Notes: generated by a model not told the origin, from the sequence alone. A DNA stretch of 64,000 nucleotides from Rufibacter sp. XAAS-G3-1 (GCF_013623775.1 NZ_JABFAM010000007.1:310001-374000); one strand, 5' to 3'. Numbered from the stretch's first letter, positions 17,702 through 26,280 are shown. Translations and numbers: made by a program.

Positions 17702-17731
17702 AATATTAATCGTATTATTGCGATGAATATT
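17702..17731 (+). promoter_or_regulatory. Candidate ArsR operator upstream of arsR (ATCG-N8-CGAT core)
   Basis: AATATTAATCG, an eight-base spacer, then CGATGAATATT: the 11-base arms match at 10 positions. It lies 12 bases before the arsR ATG. The same ATCG-N8-CGAT core recurs at 18093-18108, just before the next gene. Confidence 0.7.
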
Positions 17732-17742
17732 CAAGGCTGATC

Positions 17743-18075
17743 ATGGGAGTCACTAAAACACAGGATTTCACGGAGGAGCAAAACCAGGTGGCAGCATTGG
17801 CCAAAGCTCTGGCGCATCCTGCCCGCGTGGCGATTCTCCAACACCTCCTACACCGGCAGACCTGTATCTGTGGCGACTTGGTAGAGGTACTGCCTTTGGC
17901 GCAGGCCACGGTTTCCCAGCATCTAAAAGAGTTGAAGGCTATTGGCCTCATAAAGGGAACCGTGGAAGGGGCAAGCGTTTGCTATTGCATTGACAAACAC
18001 CAGTGGGAAAAAATGCGCGATGTTTTCCTGCACCTGTTCTCCAGCCCCGTGGCGTGCCAGGACAACTGCTGCTAA
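17743..18075 (+). CDS. arsR: ArsR/SmtB family arsenic-responsive repressor
   Basis: A 110-residue winged-helix repressor that should bind the operator ahead of it and release on As(III) or Sb(III). The recognition region PLAQATVSQHLKELKAIGLI lies at about 51-70. The metal-binding helix carries Cys41 and Cys43 (TCICGD), the pattern of the classical ArsR site. The C-terminus is extended and ends ACQDNCC (Cys105, Cys109, Cys110), which could add a metal ligand. It is the first gene of the arsenic cluster and is likely self-repressed. Confidence 0.93.
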   Translation: MGVTKTQDFTEEQNQVAALAKALAHPARVAILQHLLHRQTCICGDLVEVLPLAQATVSQHLKELKAIGLIKGTVEGASVCYCIDKHQWEKMRDVFLHLFSSPVACQDNCC

Positions 18076-18092
18076 AAAAATTGATTTAATTC

Positions 18093-18108
18093 ATCGTCAA
18101 ATAACGAT
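18093..18108 (+). promoter_or_regulatory. Second candidate ArsR site (ATCG-N8-CGAT)
   Basis: ATCG TCAAATAA CGAT, with the same half-sites and spacing as the operator ahead of arsR. It ends three bases before the first possible start of the next gene, so ArsR may also act inside the cluster. Confidence 0.55.
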
Positions 18109-18111
18109 AAT

Positions 18112-18678
18112 ATGAACAGGACAGATTTCATGAACTGGCAGAACTTCAAGAACGAACTGCTACAGCACCCCCAATTACATCTCCAGTTTCAGTACGCCCA
18201 GGCAAAATTGGTTGACGCTTCTTACCATATCACAGAAATAAAGCAGGCCCCAATTGTGTCGGTTGACTGCGGCGGGGTAATGAATTCCTGGACTGAGGTG
18301 ATCGTGCAACTGTGGGAGCCGGAGCAGAGAGACAGTGAGCGGGAAATGAAAGCTAGCAAGGCCCTCTCAATTATTGGAGTGGTGGAAAAGGTGCTGCCCA
18401 TCAATCCATTGGCTATGGTGAAGATAGAGTTCGGGAATTCCCAGTTTGACACCCGCCAGATGTACCCCGGCCAGTTTTTAGTGTCAGGTGACAATCTGGT
18501 TGTGAACCTAAGCCCTGACTTTGTGCAGTGCAAAGCCATTGAGCGCGGAGGCAGCTGCGGAACCAACGAAAAAGGGGAGGAATGCTGCGCCCCAGCCCCA
18601 GAAAAGCAGAAAGTGCAACTGGTAGAATTAACCAACTTTTCGGCTAACAGTTGCACCCCAGGTTCTGGCTGCTGCTAA
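18112..18678 (+). CDS. DUF6428-like protein of arsenic clusters, Cys-rich C-terminus
   Basis: A 188-residue cytoplasmic protein (171 to 182 if it starts at a later ATG, such as 18130). I recognise it only as the kind of gene found beside arsR, arsC and acr3 in Bacteroidota; the DUF number is from memory. The first 130 residues look like a compact alpha/beta domain with VDCGGVMNSWTEVIVQLWEP near 43-62. The tail is cysteine-rich: GGSCG, EECCAP and finally SCTPGSGCC. Such clustered thiols could bind trivalent arsenic, as ArsD does, but this is inference. It lies 36 bases after arsR and 10 before the acetyltransferase gene, so it belongs to the same operon. Confidence 0.75.
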   Translation: MNRTDFMNWQNFKNELLQHPQLHLQFQYAQAKLVDASYHITEIKQAPIVSVDCGGVMNSWTEVIVQLWEPEQRDSEREMKASKALSIIGVVEKVLPINPLAMVKIEFGNSQFDTRQMYPGQFLVSGDNLVVNLSPDFVQCKAIERGGSCGTNEKGEECCAPAPEKQKVQLVELTNFSANSCTPGSGCC

Positions 18679-18688
18679 ACCAGAGGTC

Positions 18689-19180
18689 ATGGATATAGCA
18701 CCGTTACTACCGTCGCATTGGGAGGAGGTACGGAGGATCTACCTTCAGGGGATTGCCACAGGACAGGCCACCTTCCAGACCGATGCCCCCACATGGGAGG
18801 ATTGGGATAAAGGCCACCTAGACAGCTGCCGCTTCGTGGCCAGGGAAGGAAATGAAGTCTGCGGTTGGGCTGCGCTTTCGCCCGTCTCCAGCCGATGTGT
18901 CTATGCAGGCGTGGCCGAGGTCAGCGTCTACGTAGGCCAAGACCACAGAGGGCGAGGAATCGGCGAGAAATTGCTGAACCACCTGATTACCCAGGCCGAG
19001 CACAACGGCATCTGGACGATACAGGCGGGCATCTTCCCAGAGAACGTGGCCAGTGTTAGACTCCACGAGAAAAACGGCTTCCGCATTGTTGGCCTAAGGG
19101 AGCGGCTGGCGAAGCACCATGGGGTTTGGCGCAACGTCTACTTTCTGGAGCGGCGCAGCCCAGTGGCCGGAAATGATTGA
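18689..19180 (+). CDS. GNAT N-acetyltransferase, phosphinothricin/arsinothricin acetyltransferase-like (ArsN)
   Basis: A 163-residue acetyl-CoA dependent acetyltransferase. The GNAT core is clear: VAEVSVYVGQDHRGRGIGEKLLNHL (about 74-98) holds the Q/R-x-x-G-x-G/A acetyl-CoA loop, and IFPENVASVRLHEKNGFRIVG is the C-terminal signature of the PAT branch. Its place in an ars operon suggests the ArsN group, which acetylates arsinothricin and related glutamate analogues; the substrate is inferred from context. It starts 10 bases after the DUF6428-like gene and is followed by arsC 18 bases later. Confidence 0.85.
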   Translation: MDIAPLLPSHWEEVRRIYLQGIATGQATFQTDAPTWEDWDKGHLDSCRFVAREGNEVCGWAALSPVSSRCVYAGVAEVSVYVGQDHRGRGIGEKLLNHLITQAEHNGIWTIQAGIFPENVASVRLHEKNGFRIVGLRERLAKHHGVWRNVYFLERRSPVAGND

Positions 19181-19198
19181 TCACCATACTTGACAAAT

Positions 19199-19630
19199 AT
19201 GAAAAACATACTCGTTCTCTGCACTGGAAACTCATGCAGGAGCCAGATCGCGGAAGGGTACCTTCGGCATTTCTCGGGCGGCAGCGCCCACATCTACAGC
19301 GCGGGCATTGAGACCCACGGCGTTAACCCCAAAGCGATCTCCGCCATGGCGGAGGACGGCATCGATATTTCCGGCCACACCTCCAACCAGATAGACGAGT
19401 ACCGGGGCATCCCCTTTGACTTTGTGCTCACCGTCTGTGACCATGCCCAGGAAAACTGCCCGTATTTCCCGGCAAAGGCAACCAGGTTCCACCAGAACTT
19501 CACAGACCCTGCCAAAGCCACCGGGACGGAAGAAGAGATAGCGGCGGCATTCAGGGCCGTACGCGATGAGATAAAAAATTTCTCCCAAAAGTTCGTCGCT
19601 GAGCACATCCCCACCACTGCCAACTCTTGA
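19199..19630 (+). CDS. arsC: Arsenate reductase, low-molecular-weight phosphatase fold (ArsC)
   Basis: Reduces arsenate to arsenite so that Acr3 can export it. The protein (143 residues) opens with the P-loop CTGNSCRS (Cys8 to Arg14, the CX5R motif). A later pair of cysteines in VCDHAQENCPYFP (near 82 and 89) fits the thioredoxin-coupled relay of this class. The conserved DPAKATG stretch holds the catalytic Asp. ATG at 19199 is preferred over a TTG nine bases upstream. The stop codon TGA is followed without a gap by the TAA that begins a 160-bp foldback element. Confidence 0.93.
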   Translation: MKNILVLCTGNSCRSQIAEGYLRHFSGGSAHIYSAGIETHGVNPKAISAMAEDGIDISGHTSNQIDEYRGIPFDFVLTVCDHAQENCPYFPAKATRFHQNFTDPAKATGTEEEIAAAFRAVRDEIKNFSQKFVAEHIPTTANS

Positions 19631-19790
19631 TAAGTACGCGGACAAAATTAGGTTGACTTCCTTTTCTTGTTGTCCTCCAGGAAGGATCTTGGTCGCGAAC
19701 GGCAATAGCGCTCCATCAAAGCTATTCTAGTTTGCCCACAAGATCCTTCCAGAGGGCAAAGAGGATAACGTAATGCTGTCTAGGTACTTA
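19631..19790 (+). repeat. 160-bp foldback element, family B, directly after the arsC stop codon
   Basis: Ends TAAGTACGCGGACA and TGTCTAGGTACTTA match as inverted repeats at 11 of 14 positions. Inside, GGAAGGATCTTG faces CAAGATCCTTCC, and AATAGC faces GCTATT, so the whole element can fold back. Most of its length, including the centre GCGAACGGCA.TAGCGCTCC, is nearly identical to the copy at 56170-56329. It separates arsC from acr3. Confidence 0.85.
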
Positions 19791-20024
19791 CCAAACCAGG
19801 AGAATCACATTAGTCAGGAACATACACGCGAACCAGCCCGCCCTTGAAGCGGGCTTGGCAGACATGGATCAGCGGAACGAAAGCTTCCTGCGCCTGCCTG
19901 CTTTTCGGGCACACGCATAAACCGTCACACCACTCAAGCCAGAGAGGCCAGTCCATTGCCCAATGCGTTTGCCGGGATGCTGAGAACCACTTAAGACGCT
20001 TAAAACAATTTAAAACAATTTGAT

Positions 20025-21125
20025 ATGAGTCAATGCGCCGTAGCTAAAAGAAAGAGGCTTTCCACGCTGGATCGGTTTCTCACGCTCTGGATTTTTGTGG
20101 CCATGGGGGCGGGTGTTCTGTTGGGCTACCTGTACCCCGGCACCCAGGACTTCATCAATTCCTTCCAGGCGGGCACCGTAAACGTACCCATTGCCATTGG
20201 CCTGATTCTGATGATGTACCCGCCTTTGGCGAAGGTCAGATACGGCCAGTTGGGGAGGGTTTTCCAGAACATAAAAGTGATTACCCTTTCCCTGGTGTTA
20301 AACTGGATCATCGGCCCTGTTCTCATGTTTTTGCTGGCCATTCTCTTCCTGCGGGACTATCCAGAGTACATGGTCGGCATCATCCTCATTGGGTTGGCCC
20401 GCTGCATTGCCATGGTGCTGGTCTGGAACGAACTCGCCGAAGGCGACCGGGAATACGCGGCCGGATTGGTGGCCTTCAACAGTATTTTCCAGGTGCTGTT
20501 TTACAGCGTTTTCGCGTATGTGTTCATCACCATCCTGCCAACCTGGTTCGGTTTGGAAGGCAGCGTGGTGGACATCAGCATGGGCGCCATTGCAGAAAGT
20601 GTGGGCATTTACCTGGGCATTCCGTTTCTGCTGGGCTTTCTGTCCAGCTTCTTTTTGCGCCGCCTTAAAGGCGATGCGTGGTACCAGACGGTATTTGTCC
20701 CGGCCATCAGTCCCCTTACCTTGGTTGCGCTCTTGTTTACCATTGTGGTAATGTTCAGCCTGAAGGGGAACCTGATGGTGCATATCCCGATGGATGTGGT
20801 GCGCATTGCGGTACCCTTGGTGATCTACTTCGCCATCATGTTTTTGGTGAGCATTTACATGGGGAAAGCATTAGGAGCCAACTATGCGCAGAACGCCTCA
20901 GTGGCGTTCACGGCCACGGGCAACAATTTTGAGCTGGCGATTGCCGTTGCCATCGGGGTCTTCGGGCTGAACTCAGGACAGGCTTTTGCGGGGGTAGTGG
21001 GCCCTCTGATTGAGGTACCGGCCCTGATTGGTTTGGTGAACCTGGCGTATTGGTTCCGGAGGAGATACTACGGCACTGAACCCTTGCTGACGGCCTCCCC
21101 AGGAACCGAAGAGTTGAAAGCTTAG
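20025..21125 (+). CDS. acr3: Arsenite efflux transporter, ACR3 family
   Basis: An inner-membrane As(III) exporter driven by the proton gradient. The 366-residue protein has about ten hydrophobic helices and the family signatures LGYLYPG near 33-39, MYPPLAKV near 64-71, the conserved cysteine in [15 protein letters not shown] (Cys127) and [18 protein letters not shown] near 303-320. It belongs functionally with arsR and arsC, but a 394-base gap holding a foldback element and a small GC-rich hairpin (AGCCCGC/GCGGGCT near 19836-19856) lies upstream, so it may use its own promoter. Confidence 0.95.
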   Translation: MSQCAVAKRKRLSTLDRFLTLWIFVAMGAGVLLGYLYPGTQDFINSFQAGTVNVPIAIGLILMMYPPLAKVRYGQLGRVFQNIKVITLSLVLNWIIGPVLMFLLAILFLRDYPEYMVGIILIGLARCIAMVLVWNELAEGDREYAAGLVAFNSIFQVLFYSVFAYVFITILPTWFGLEGSVVDISMGAIAESVGIYLGIPFLLGFLSSFFLRRLKGDAWYQTVFVPAISPLTLVALLFTIVVMFSLKGNLMVHIPMDVVRIAVPLVIYFAIMFLVSIYMGKALGANYAQNASVAFTATGNNFELAIAVAIGVFGLNSGQAFAGVVGPLIEVPALIGLVNLAYWFRRRYYGTEPLLTASPGTEELKA

Positions 21126-21367
21126 AATCATAAATCCGCAGCATCCTGGTTGGCTTTGCTAGGCATTGAATCGCTTTTCATCCCCGTCCTGATTGCTGGC
21201 AAACCGCTCCGTTCCCAAAACCGAAAGCCAGAGCAGGTAATCAACTAAGCTTTAATAAAAAGGACGTTTTACGGCTGTTTAGCGAAAAACAGGTTAAAAA
21301 CGGAAGGCCCCTCCTTGTCTTCTATGTTGGTTGTGCAGTAATTACCACCTACTGCCGGTGGTTCCCG

Positions 21368-21463
21368 GCGAGTCTGGAGACGCGCTTCCTCCTTTGTCAC
21401 GAGACGGTAGTCTCGTGCCAGTACCCTCTAAACCTGTGAGGTCTTGGAGACCTCACAGGTTTT
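21368..21463 (-). repeat. Multi-palindrome block, family D, copy 1 (inverted relative to the others)
   Basis: Three palindromes in fixed order: GCGAGTCTGGAGACGCGC (21368-21385), ACGAGACGGTAGTCTCGT (21399-21416), and a 34-base one with arms AAACCTGTGAGGTCT/AGACCTCACAGGTTT (21430-21463). The same three units occur in reverse order at 27676-27770 and 63901-63994. Confidence 0.8.
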
Positions 21464-21674
21464 CGCGTTTCCAACCTGTTTTCCGCAACACCGCCTGCTC
21501 CAAAGACCTCAAAGTGTGCGCCGCTCCTACGAGTGTCTGCGCCCATGCCGTTTCCAGCCCATTTTCCCTAAAACAGCCCTAAAACGCTGGGGCGAAGAAA
21601 GGATGTTTGCACCTGCGGGAAAACCACCGGTAGAAAGCAAGGCGTGCCCGAGACAAGGCAGTGCCTGGCCTCCA

Positions 21675-21738
21675 TTCTCCGGTTTTTCGTTTACAGCCTG
21701 TTTTGCGCAAAACAGGCTGTAAACGAAAAACCGGAGAA
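21675..21738. repeat. 64-bp perfect palindrome containing a GTTTT-type core
   Basis: Thirty-two-base arms meet at GCGC with no spacer and no mismatch. The arms run from TTCTCCGGTTTTTCG through ACAGCCTGTTTTGC and back. The core is the usual TTTACAGCCTGTTTT hairpin, extended outward by 16 further paired bases. It lies 123 bases before the Gfo/Idh/MocA gene. Confidence 0.92.
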
Positions 21739-21861
21739 AAGGAATTTTCTGAATCTCAACAGAACCAATGTGGACTGTATAGATTTTTAAAACATTCCTG
21801 CTATTCCCGGCGGAATTAATAAATTAGAGGGCAACAATCCATAACCTAACAAATAAAACGA

Positions 21862-23022
21862 ATGACACACCAGAGACTCAGATTGGGGATGATAGGTGGG
21901 GGGCAAGGCGCGTTTATCGGGGCCGTCCACCGCATCGCGGCCCGAATAGATGGAGAATACGAGCTTGTTTGCGGCGCTTTCAGCAGCAATCCAGAGAAAT
22001 CCAGAGCCAGCGGCCAGTTGCTGGGCATCTCCCCAGACAGAGTATATGGCTCATACCAGGAACTATACGAGAAAGAACAACAGCTACCCGAAGGCCAGCG
22101 GGTGCAGGTCATCAGCATTGTGACGCCCAACCACGTGCACTTTGAGCCTACCAAACTGGCGCTGGAGAGCGGTTTCCATGTTATCTTGGACAAGCCCATG
22201 GCTTTCTCTTTGGAAGAGGCGCTCCAACTAAGGGAAGTGGTGGAAAAAACCGGCAATCTCTTCTGCCTCACGCATACCTATACCGGTTACCCCATGGTGA
22301 AAGAAGCCCGGCAGCTGGTGGCTTCGGGGAAACTGGGCAAAATCAGGAAAGTGTATGTCGAGTATCCGCAGGGCTGGCTGAGCACCTTTGAGGAAGGCGG
22401 CGACAACAAACAAGCCGCCTGGCGCACTGACCCCAAGCAAAGCGGCATTGCCGGGGCCATGGGCGACATAGGCACCCACGCGTTCAACCTGGCGGAGTAC
22501 GTGTCTGGCCTGGAAGTGACCCAACTCTGTGCCGATATCAACGTGGTGGTAGAAGGCCGTCAGTTAGACGATGACGGAGCGGCCCTTCTCAAATTCAACA
22601 ACGGCGCGAGCGGCGTGCTGTTCGCCACGCAGGTGGCAGCCGGCGAGGAAAACAACGTCAGAATACGCGTGTACGGTGAGAAAGGCGGCTTGGATTGGCA
22701 GCAGGACATCGCCAATACACTGCTGGTGAAATGGCTGGACAGACCCGCCGAAATTTACCGCACCGGCGGCGCTAAGGTAAGTTCTTACGCCCAGCAAAAC
22801 ACCCGCACCCCGGGTGGCCACCCCGAAGGCTATTTGGAAGCATTTGCCAACCTGTACCGCAACTTCGCCTTGTGCGTGAAAGCCCGCCTCAACGGGGAAG
22901 AGCCGCAGGCCGAGTGGCTGGATTATCCGGGTATTCTGGAAGGCGTGCGCGGCATGGCTTTTATTGAACACGTGATCGCCTCGGGCAGATCAGAAAATAA
23001 ATGGATCGAATTCAACCTCTAG
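21862..23022 (+). CDS. Gfo/Idh/MocA family sugar dehydrogenase
   Basis: A 386-residue cytoplasmic NAD(P)-dependent oxidoreductase without signal peptide. The Rossmann motif MIGGGQGAFIGAVHR lies at about 10-24, VTPNHVHF near 87-94, and the EKP-type motif appears as LDKPMAFS (DKP in place of EKP) near 110-117. GDIGTHAFNLAEYVSGL near 200-216 carries the conserved His. The N-terminal sequence resembles the ThuB/levoglucosan-dehydrogenase branch, which oxidises sugars at C3; that assignment is from memory of the family. The TIM-barrel isomerase gene begins eight bases after its stop, and together with the MFS gene they form a sugar-use operon. Confidence 0.88.
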   Translation: MTHQRLRLGMIGGGQGAFIGAVHRIAARIDGEYELVCGAFSSNPEKSRASGQLLGISPDRVYGSYQELYEKEQQLPEGQRVQVISIVTPNHVHFEPTKLALESGFHVILDKPMAFSLEEALQLREVVEKTGNLFCLTHTYTGYPMVKEARQLVASGKLGKIRKVYVEYPQGWLSTFEEGGDNKQAAWRTDPKQSGIAGAMGDIGTHAFNLAEYVSGLEVTQLCADINVVVEGRQLDDDGAALLKFNNGASGVLFATQVAAGEENNVRIRVYGEKGGLDWQQDIANTLLVKWLDRPAEIYRTGGAKVSSYAQQNTRTPGGHPEGYLEAFANLYRNFALCVKARLNGEEPQAEWLDYPGILEGVRGMAFIEHVIASGRSENKWIEFNL

Positions 23023-23030
23023 CATAGACC

Positions 23031-24086
23031 ATGACTACCATACAAGGCCCCGCTATTTTCCTGGCCCAGTTTCTGGGAGACAACCCCCCGTTCAATGATT
23101 TAGAATCTATCTGCAAATGGGCCAAGAGCCTGGGCTTTGAAGGAGTTCAGATTCCTACCTGGGCCACGGGCTACTTTGACTTACAGAAAGCCGCCGAAAG
23201 CAAAACCTACGCCGATGAAATCAAAGGCCTGGTGGAAAGCCACGGCCTGAAAATCACCGAGCTGTCCACGCACTTACAGGGGCAATTGGTCGCCGTAAAC
23301 CCGGCCTATGACCAGCTGTTTGATGGGTTCGCGCCGGAAGCCTACCGCAACAACCCCAAAGCCAGAACCGAGTGGGCCGTGCAGCAGTTAACGTATGCCG
23401 CGCAGGCTTCTAAAAACCTGGGCTTAACTGCCAGTGCCACGTTCAGCGGTGCGTTGCTCTGGCATACGGTGTACCCTTGGCCCCAGCGCCCCGCCGGTTT
23501 AGTGGAGGCCGGTTTCACTGAGTTGGCCAAACGCTGGACGCCCATCCTGGATATCTATGACGAGAACGGGGTAGACCTGTGCTATGAAATCCATCCGGGG
23601 GAAGACCTGCACGACGGCATTTCCTATGAGATGTTTCTGGAGAAGGTGAACAACCACCCGCGGGCTTGCTTGCTGTATGACCCCTCGCACTTTGTGTTGC
23701 AGTGCTTGGATTATCTGGCCTACATTGACCACTACCATGAGCGCATCAAGATGTTCCATGTGAAGGACGCGGAGTTCAACCCCACCGGAAAACAGGGCGT
23801 GTACGGCGGCTACCAAAGCTGGATTGACCGCGCGGGCCGTTTCCGTTCTTTAGGCGACGGTCAGGTTGATTTCAAGGGCATTTTCAGCAAACTAGCCGCG
23901 TACGACTTCAAAGGGTGGGCCGTGATGGAGTGGGAATGCGCTATTAAGCACCCCGAAGACGGGGCCCGTGAAGGTGCCATCTTCATCAAAGACCACATCA
24001 TCCGGGTCACCGATAAAGCCTTTGATGATTTCGCGGCTACGGGCGTGAACGAAGCCTTGAACAAGCAGATTCTGGGCTTGTCCTAG
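23031..24086 (+). CDS. Sugar phosphate isomerase/epimerase family protein (AP endonuclease family 2 TIM barrel)
   Basis: A 351-residue TIM-barrel protein of the xylose-isomerase-like family. Likely metal ligands sit in CYEIHPGEDLHD near 183-194, LLYDPSHF near 214-221 and FHVKDAEFNP near 240-249, with MEWECA close to the end. It probably isomerises or eliminates an oxidised sugar produced by the preceding dehydrogenase. The ATG lies eight bases after that gene, so the two are translated from one message. A 14-bp inverted repeat, TTTCCGGAAAGCAG and its complement (24098-24111 and 24125-24138), follows the stop. Confidence 0.88.
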   Translation: MTTIQGPAIFLAQFLGDNPPFNDLESICKWAKSLGFEGVQIPTWATGYFDLQKAAESKTYADEIKGLVESHGLKITELSTHLQGQLVAVNPAYDQLFDGFAPEAYRNNPKARTEWAVQQLTYAAQASKNLGLTASATFSGALLWHTVYPWPQRPAGLVEAGFTELAKRWTPILDIYDENGVDLCYEIHPGEDLHDGISYEMFLEKVNNHPRACLLYDPSHFVLQCLDYLAYIDHYHERIKMFHVKDAEFNPTGKQGVYGGYQSWIDRAGRFRSLGDGQVDFKGIFSKLAAYDFKGWAVMEWECAIKHPEDGAREGAIFIKDHIIRVTDKAFDDFAATGVNEALNKQILGLS

Positions 24087-24219
24087 TTTTTAGCCGTTTT
24101 CCGGAAAGCAGCTCCTAAACAAAACTGCTTTCCGGAAATCAGCTTCAATTCAAGTAACATCAGGAAAGATAAACCGCATCTATTACGAACAAGCAAACCT
24201 TCTAACAAACTTCTGTTTT

Positions 24220-25506
24220 ATGCAAAACATCCAACGATCAAAGCTTTTCTGGGCAAGCTGTTTGGCCCTCTTGGTGACATCGCTGTCCTTCGGGATTAGG
24301 GCCGGGATTCTAAACCAACTGGGCGTAGAGTTTCAATTGAACGCCTCTGAGTTGAGTACCATCACCGCAACGGCGTTCTGGGGTTTTCCTCTGGCCATTG
24401 TGGTGGGAGGCTTTGTGGTGGATGCCATTGGCATGAAACGTTTGTTGGTAGCGGCCTTTATCCTGCACCTGACCGGGATTCTGCTCACCATTTTCGCGCA
24501 GGGATACTGGACGTTGTTTCTTTCCACCTTGTGCGTGGGGTTGGCGAACGGAACGGTGGAAGCGGCTTGTAATCCCTTGGTAGCCACGCTGTACCCAGAA
24601 AACAAAACGACGCGTCTGAACTACTTCCACCTGTGGTTCCCGGGCGGCGCGGTGATTGGCACCTTGCTGGTGGTATTCTTTACTAATCTGGGCATTGGCT
24701 GGCAAATTCAAGTGGCCGTGATGCTGATCCCGACGGTGATTTACGGCTTCCTGTTCTCCAAACTGGAATTCCCGGTGACCGAACGGGTGGCCTCTGGGTA
24801 CACCACCCGAGACATGTACAAAGCCGTATTGTCGCCGCTGTTCCTCTTCATGTTCATCTGCATGTTCGGGACGGCCATCACTGAGTTGTTTACCGGCCAG
24901 TGGATTGATGTGCTCCTGAGAAACGTCACCGACAACGCGTTGCTGATTCTTACCCTTACGGCAGGCGTACAAGTATTGGGTAGAGCCTTTGCCGAACCAG
25001 TGGTGCACAAGTTCAGCCCTTCCGGCGTGCTGTTCCTTTCGGCGGTGCTTTCTGCTTTGGGCCTTTATCTGTTGAGTACTCTAACCGGCAACTCCATCTT
25101 TTTGGCGGCCATCGTGTTTGGGTTAGGCGTGACCTATTTCTGGCCAACCATGATCGGTTTCGTGGCCGAGAACATCCCCAAGTCTGGAGCCTTAGGCTTG
25201 AATTTGGTGGGGGGCGCCGGTATGTTTGCGGTTTCCATTTACACCATGTTCATGGGTAATTTCTACGACAGGATTCTAGCCGAACGTTTGCCAGCTGGCG
25301 CAAATTTAGAAGAATACGCCAAAGCCGCCCCCGGCACCGAGATGGCGAATGCCCTGGACAACGCCAAAAACCTGGCGGGCCCCGAGGTACTGCAAGCTAC
25401 CTTAATCATTCCCATTATCCTGGCTTTCGCTTTCGGGGGGCTCTTCCTCTACATGCGCTCCCGTAAAAAGAAGGGAGTGAATGACTCGCGGTACGCGGCG
25501 GCTTAG
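24220..25506 (+). CDS. MFS sugar transporter
   Basis: A 428-residue inner-membrane carrier with about twelve hydrophobic helices in two halves, joined by a loop near 195-210. GGFVVDAIGMKRLLVAA (about 61-77) is the MFS A-like motif after helix 2. The protein ends in a basic tail (RSRKKKG). Context suggests import of the sugar used by the two preceding enzymes. It could also have served the broken fucose genes downstream, since FucP-type symporters belong to the same superfamily. It follows the isomerase by 133 bases that contain one inverted repeat and is followed by a long terminator hairpin. Confidence 0.88.
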   Translation: MQNIQRSKLFWASCLALLVTSLSFGIRAGILNQLGVEFQLNASELSTITATAFWGFPLAIVVGGFVVDAIGMKRLLVAAFILHLTGILLTIFAQGYWTLFLSTLCVGLANGTVEAACNPLVATLYPENKTTRLNYFHLWFPGGAVIGTLLVVFFTNLGIGWQIQVAVMLIPTVIYGFLFSKLEFPVTERVASGYTTRDMYKAVLSPLFLFMFICMFGTAITELFTGQWIDVLLRNVTDNALLILTLTAGVQVLGRAFAEPVVHKFSPSGVLFLSAVLSALGLYLLSTLTGNSIFLAAIVFGLGVTYFWPTMIGFVAENIPKSGALGLNLVGGAGMFAVSIYTMFMGNFYDRILAERLPAGANLEEYAKAAPGTEMANALDNAKNLAGPEVLQATLIIPIILAFAFGGLFLYMRSRKKKGVNDSRYAAA

Positions 25507-25644
25507 TTCCGAGACAAAAGAGGGGATAGCCTAGGTATTTCTGTCCCATCACGTAGCTAATCACAGCTTCTGTTCTTCCCGAATTGGAAAAGCCCTTTTA
25601 AGGCTGTTTTTAAGAAAATAGCCTTAAAACAGAATGCTAAGACA

Positions 25645-25694
25645 AAGAGCAGGCAGCTTCATGGGGTACTTCCCTGATGAAGCTGCCTGCTCTT
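25645..25694 (+). terminator. Long hairpin terminator after the MFS gene
   Basis: AAGAGCAGGCAGCTTCAT and its exact complement form an 18-bp stem around a 14-base loop. The T-run is short. GTTTT-type hairpins flank it at about 25596-25629 and 25762-25799. Confidence 0.75.
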
Positions 25695-25848
25695 GCTTAG
25701 GAAGCTTCTGGAAACTTTCTAGAACAGTAAAGTAGCCTTTTTACATATTTTCCACCCTTCGTTTTGGGCCTGCTTTTGCTAAAACAGGCTCAAAACAGTT
25801 TTTTTGAGGAAAGGGGCTTCTGAAGACTGAGTAAAACAAAACGATCAC

Positions 25849-26280
25849 ATGTTCAAGTTAACAGGCAAAACAGCCGTAATCACCGGAGGCGGAAGCGGGA
25901 TAGGCAAGGCCATTTCCCTCCTCTTCGCCCAACAAGGTGCCGAAGTACATATTCTGGAACTCCACGCAGACAACGCGCAGGAAACCGTCTCCCAGATTGA
26001 AACCGCTGGTGGTACGGCCAGAAGCCATGCCTGTGATGTAAGCCGGCAAGAACAGGTGAAGGCTGTTTTCCTATCTATTTCCTGCGTTGACATTCTGGTG
26101 AATAACGCCGGTATCGCCCACGTAGGAAATCTGGAGAAAACCACGGAGGAAGATTTAGACAGAATCTACCAAGTCAATGTAAAGGGAGCCTATAATTGCC
26201 TGCAAGCGGCCGTTGCGCTCATGAAAGAACAAGGCCGCGGCGTTATCCTGAACATGGCTTCCTGGCTAAACCAGCCATAA
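25849..26280 (+). pseudogene. Truncated SDR oxidoreductase (5' part of a sugar-acid dehydrogenase gene)
   Basis: The 143-codon ORF begins as a normal short-chain dehydrogenase: cofactor motif TGGGSGIGKA at about 12-21, DILVNNAGIA near 82-91, and the start of the catalytic-Ser strand ILNMAS near 135-140. It then stops at NQP within a few codons. The part with the YxxxK catalytic pair and the C-terminal third is missing. Instead the DNA continues, in another frame, as the 3' end of an amidohydrolase gene. A full SDR has about 250 residues, so this is a deletion remnant. By analogy with Bacteroidota fucose clusters it may have been the 2-keto-3-deoxy-L-fuconate dehydrogenase. Confidence 0.85.

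Larger units (their letters stand above)
21126..21861. other. 736-bp gene-free region packed with palindromes
   Basis: Holds, in order, a GTTTT-type hairpin (about 21266-21301), a three-palindrome block (21368-21463), a degraded hairpin region (21465-21590), and a 64-bp perfect palindrome (21675-21738). The ORFs that cross it are translations of these repeats and are not genes. Confidence 0.7.

Noticed and set aside
21331-21722. Two overlapping ORFs in the arsenite-transporter/Gfo-Idh gap
   Set aside because: They are translations of the palindrome block and degraded hairpins, with no start signal or family similarity.
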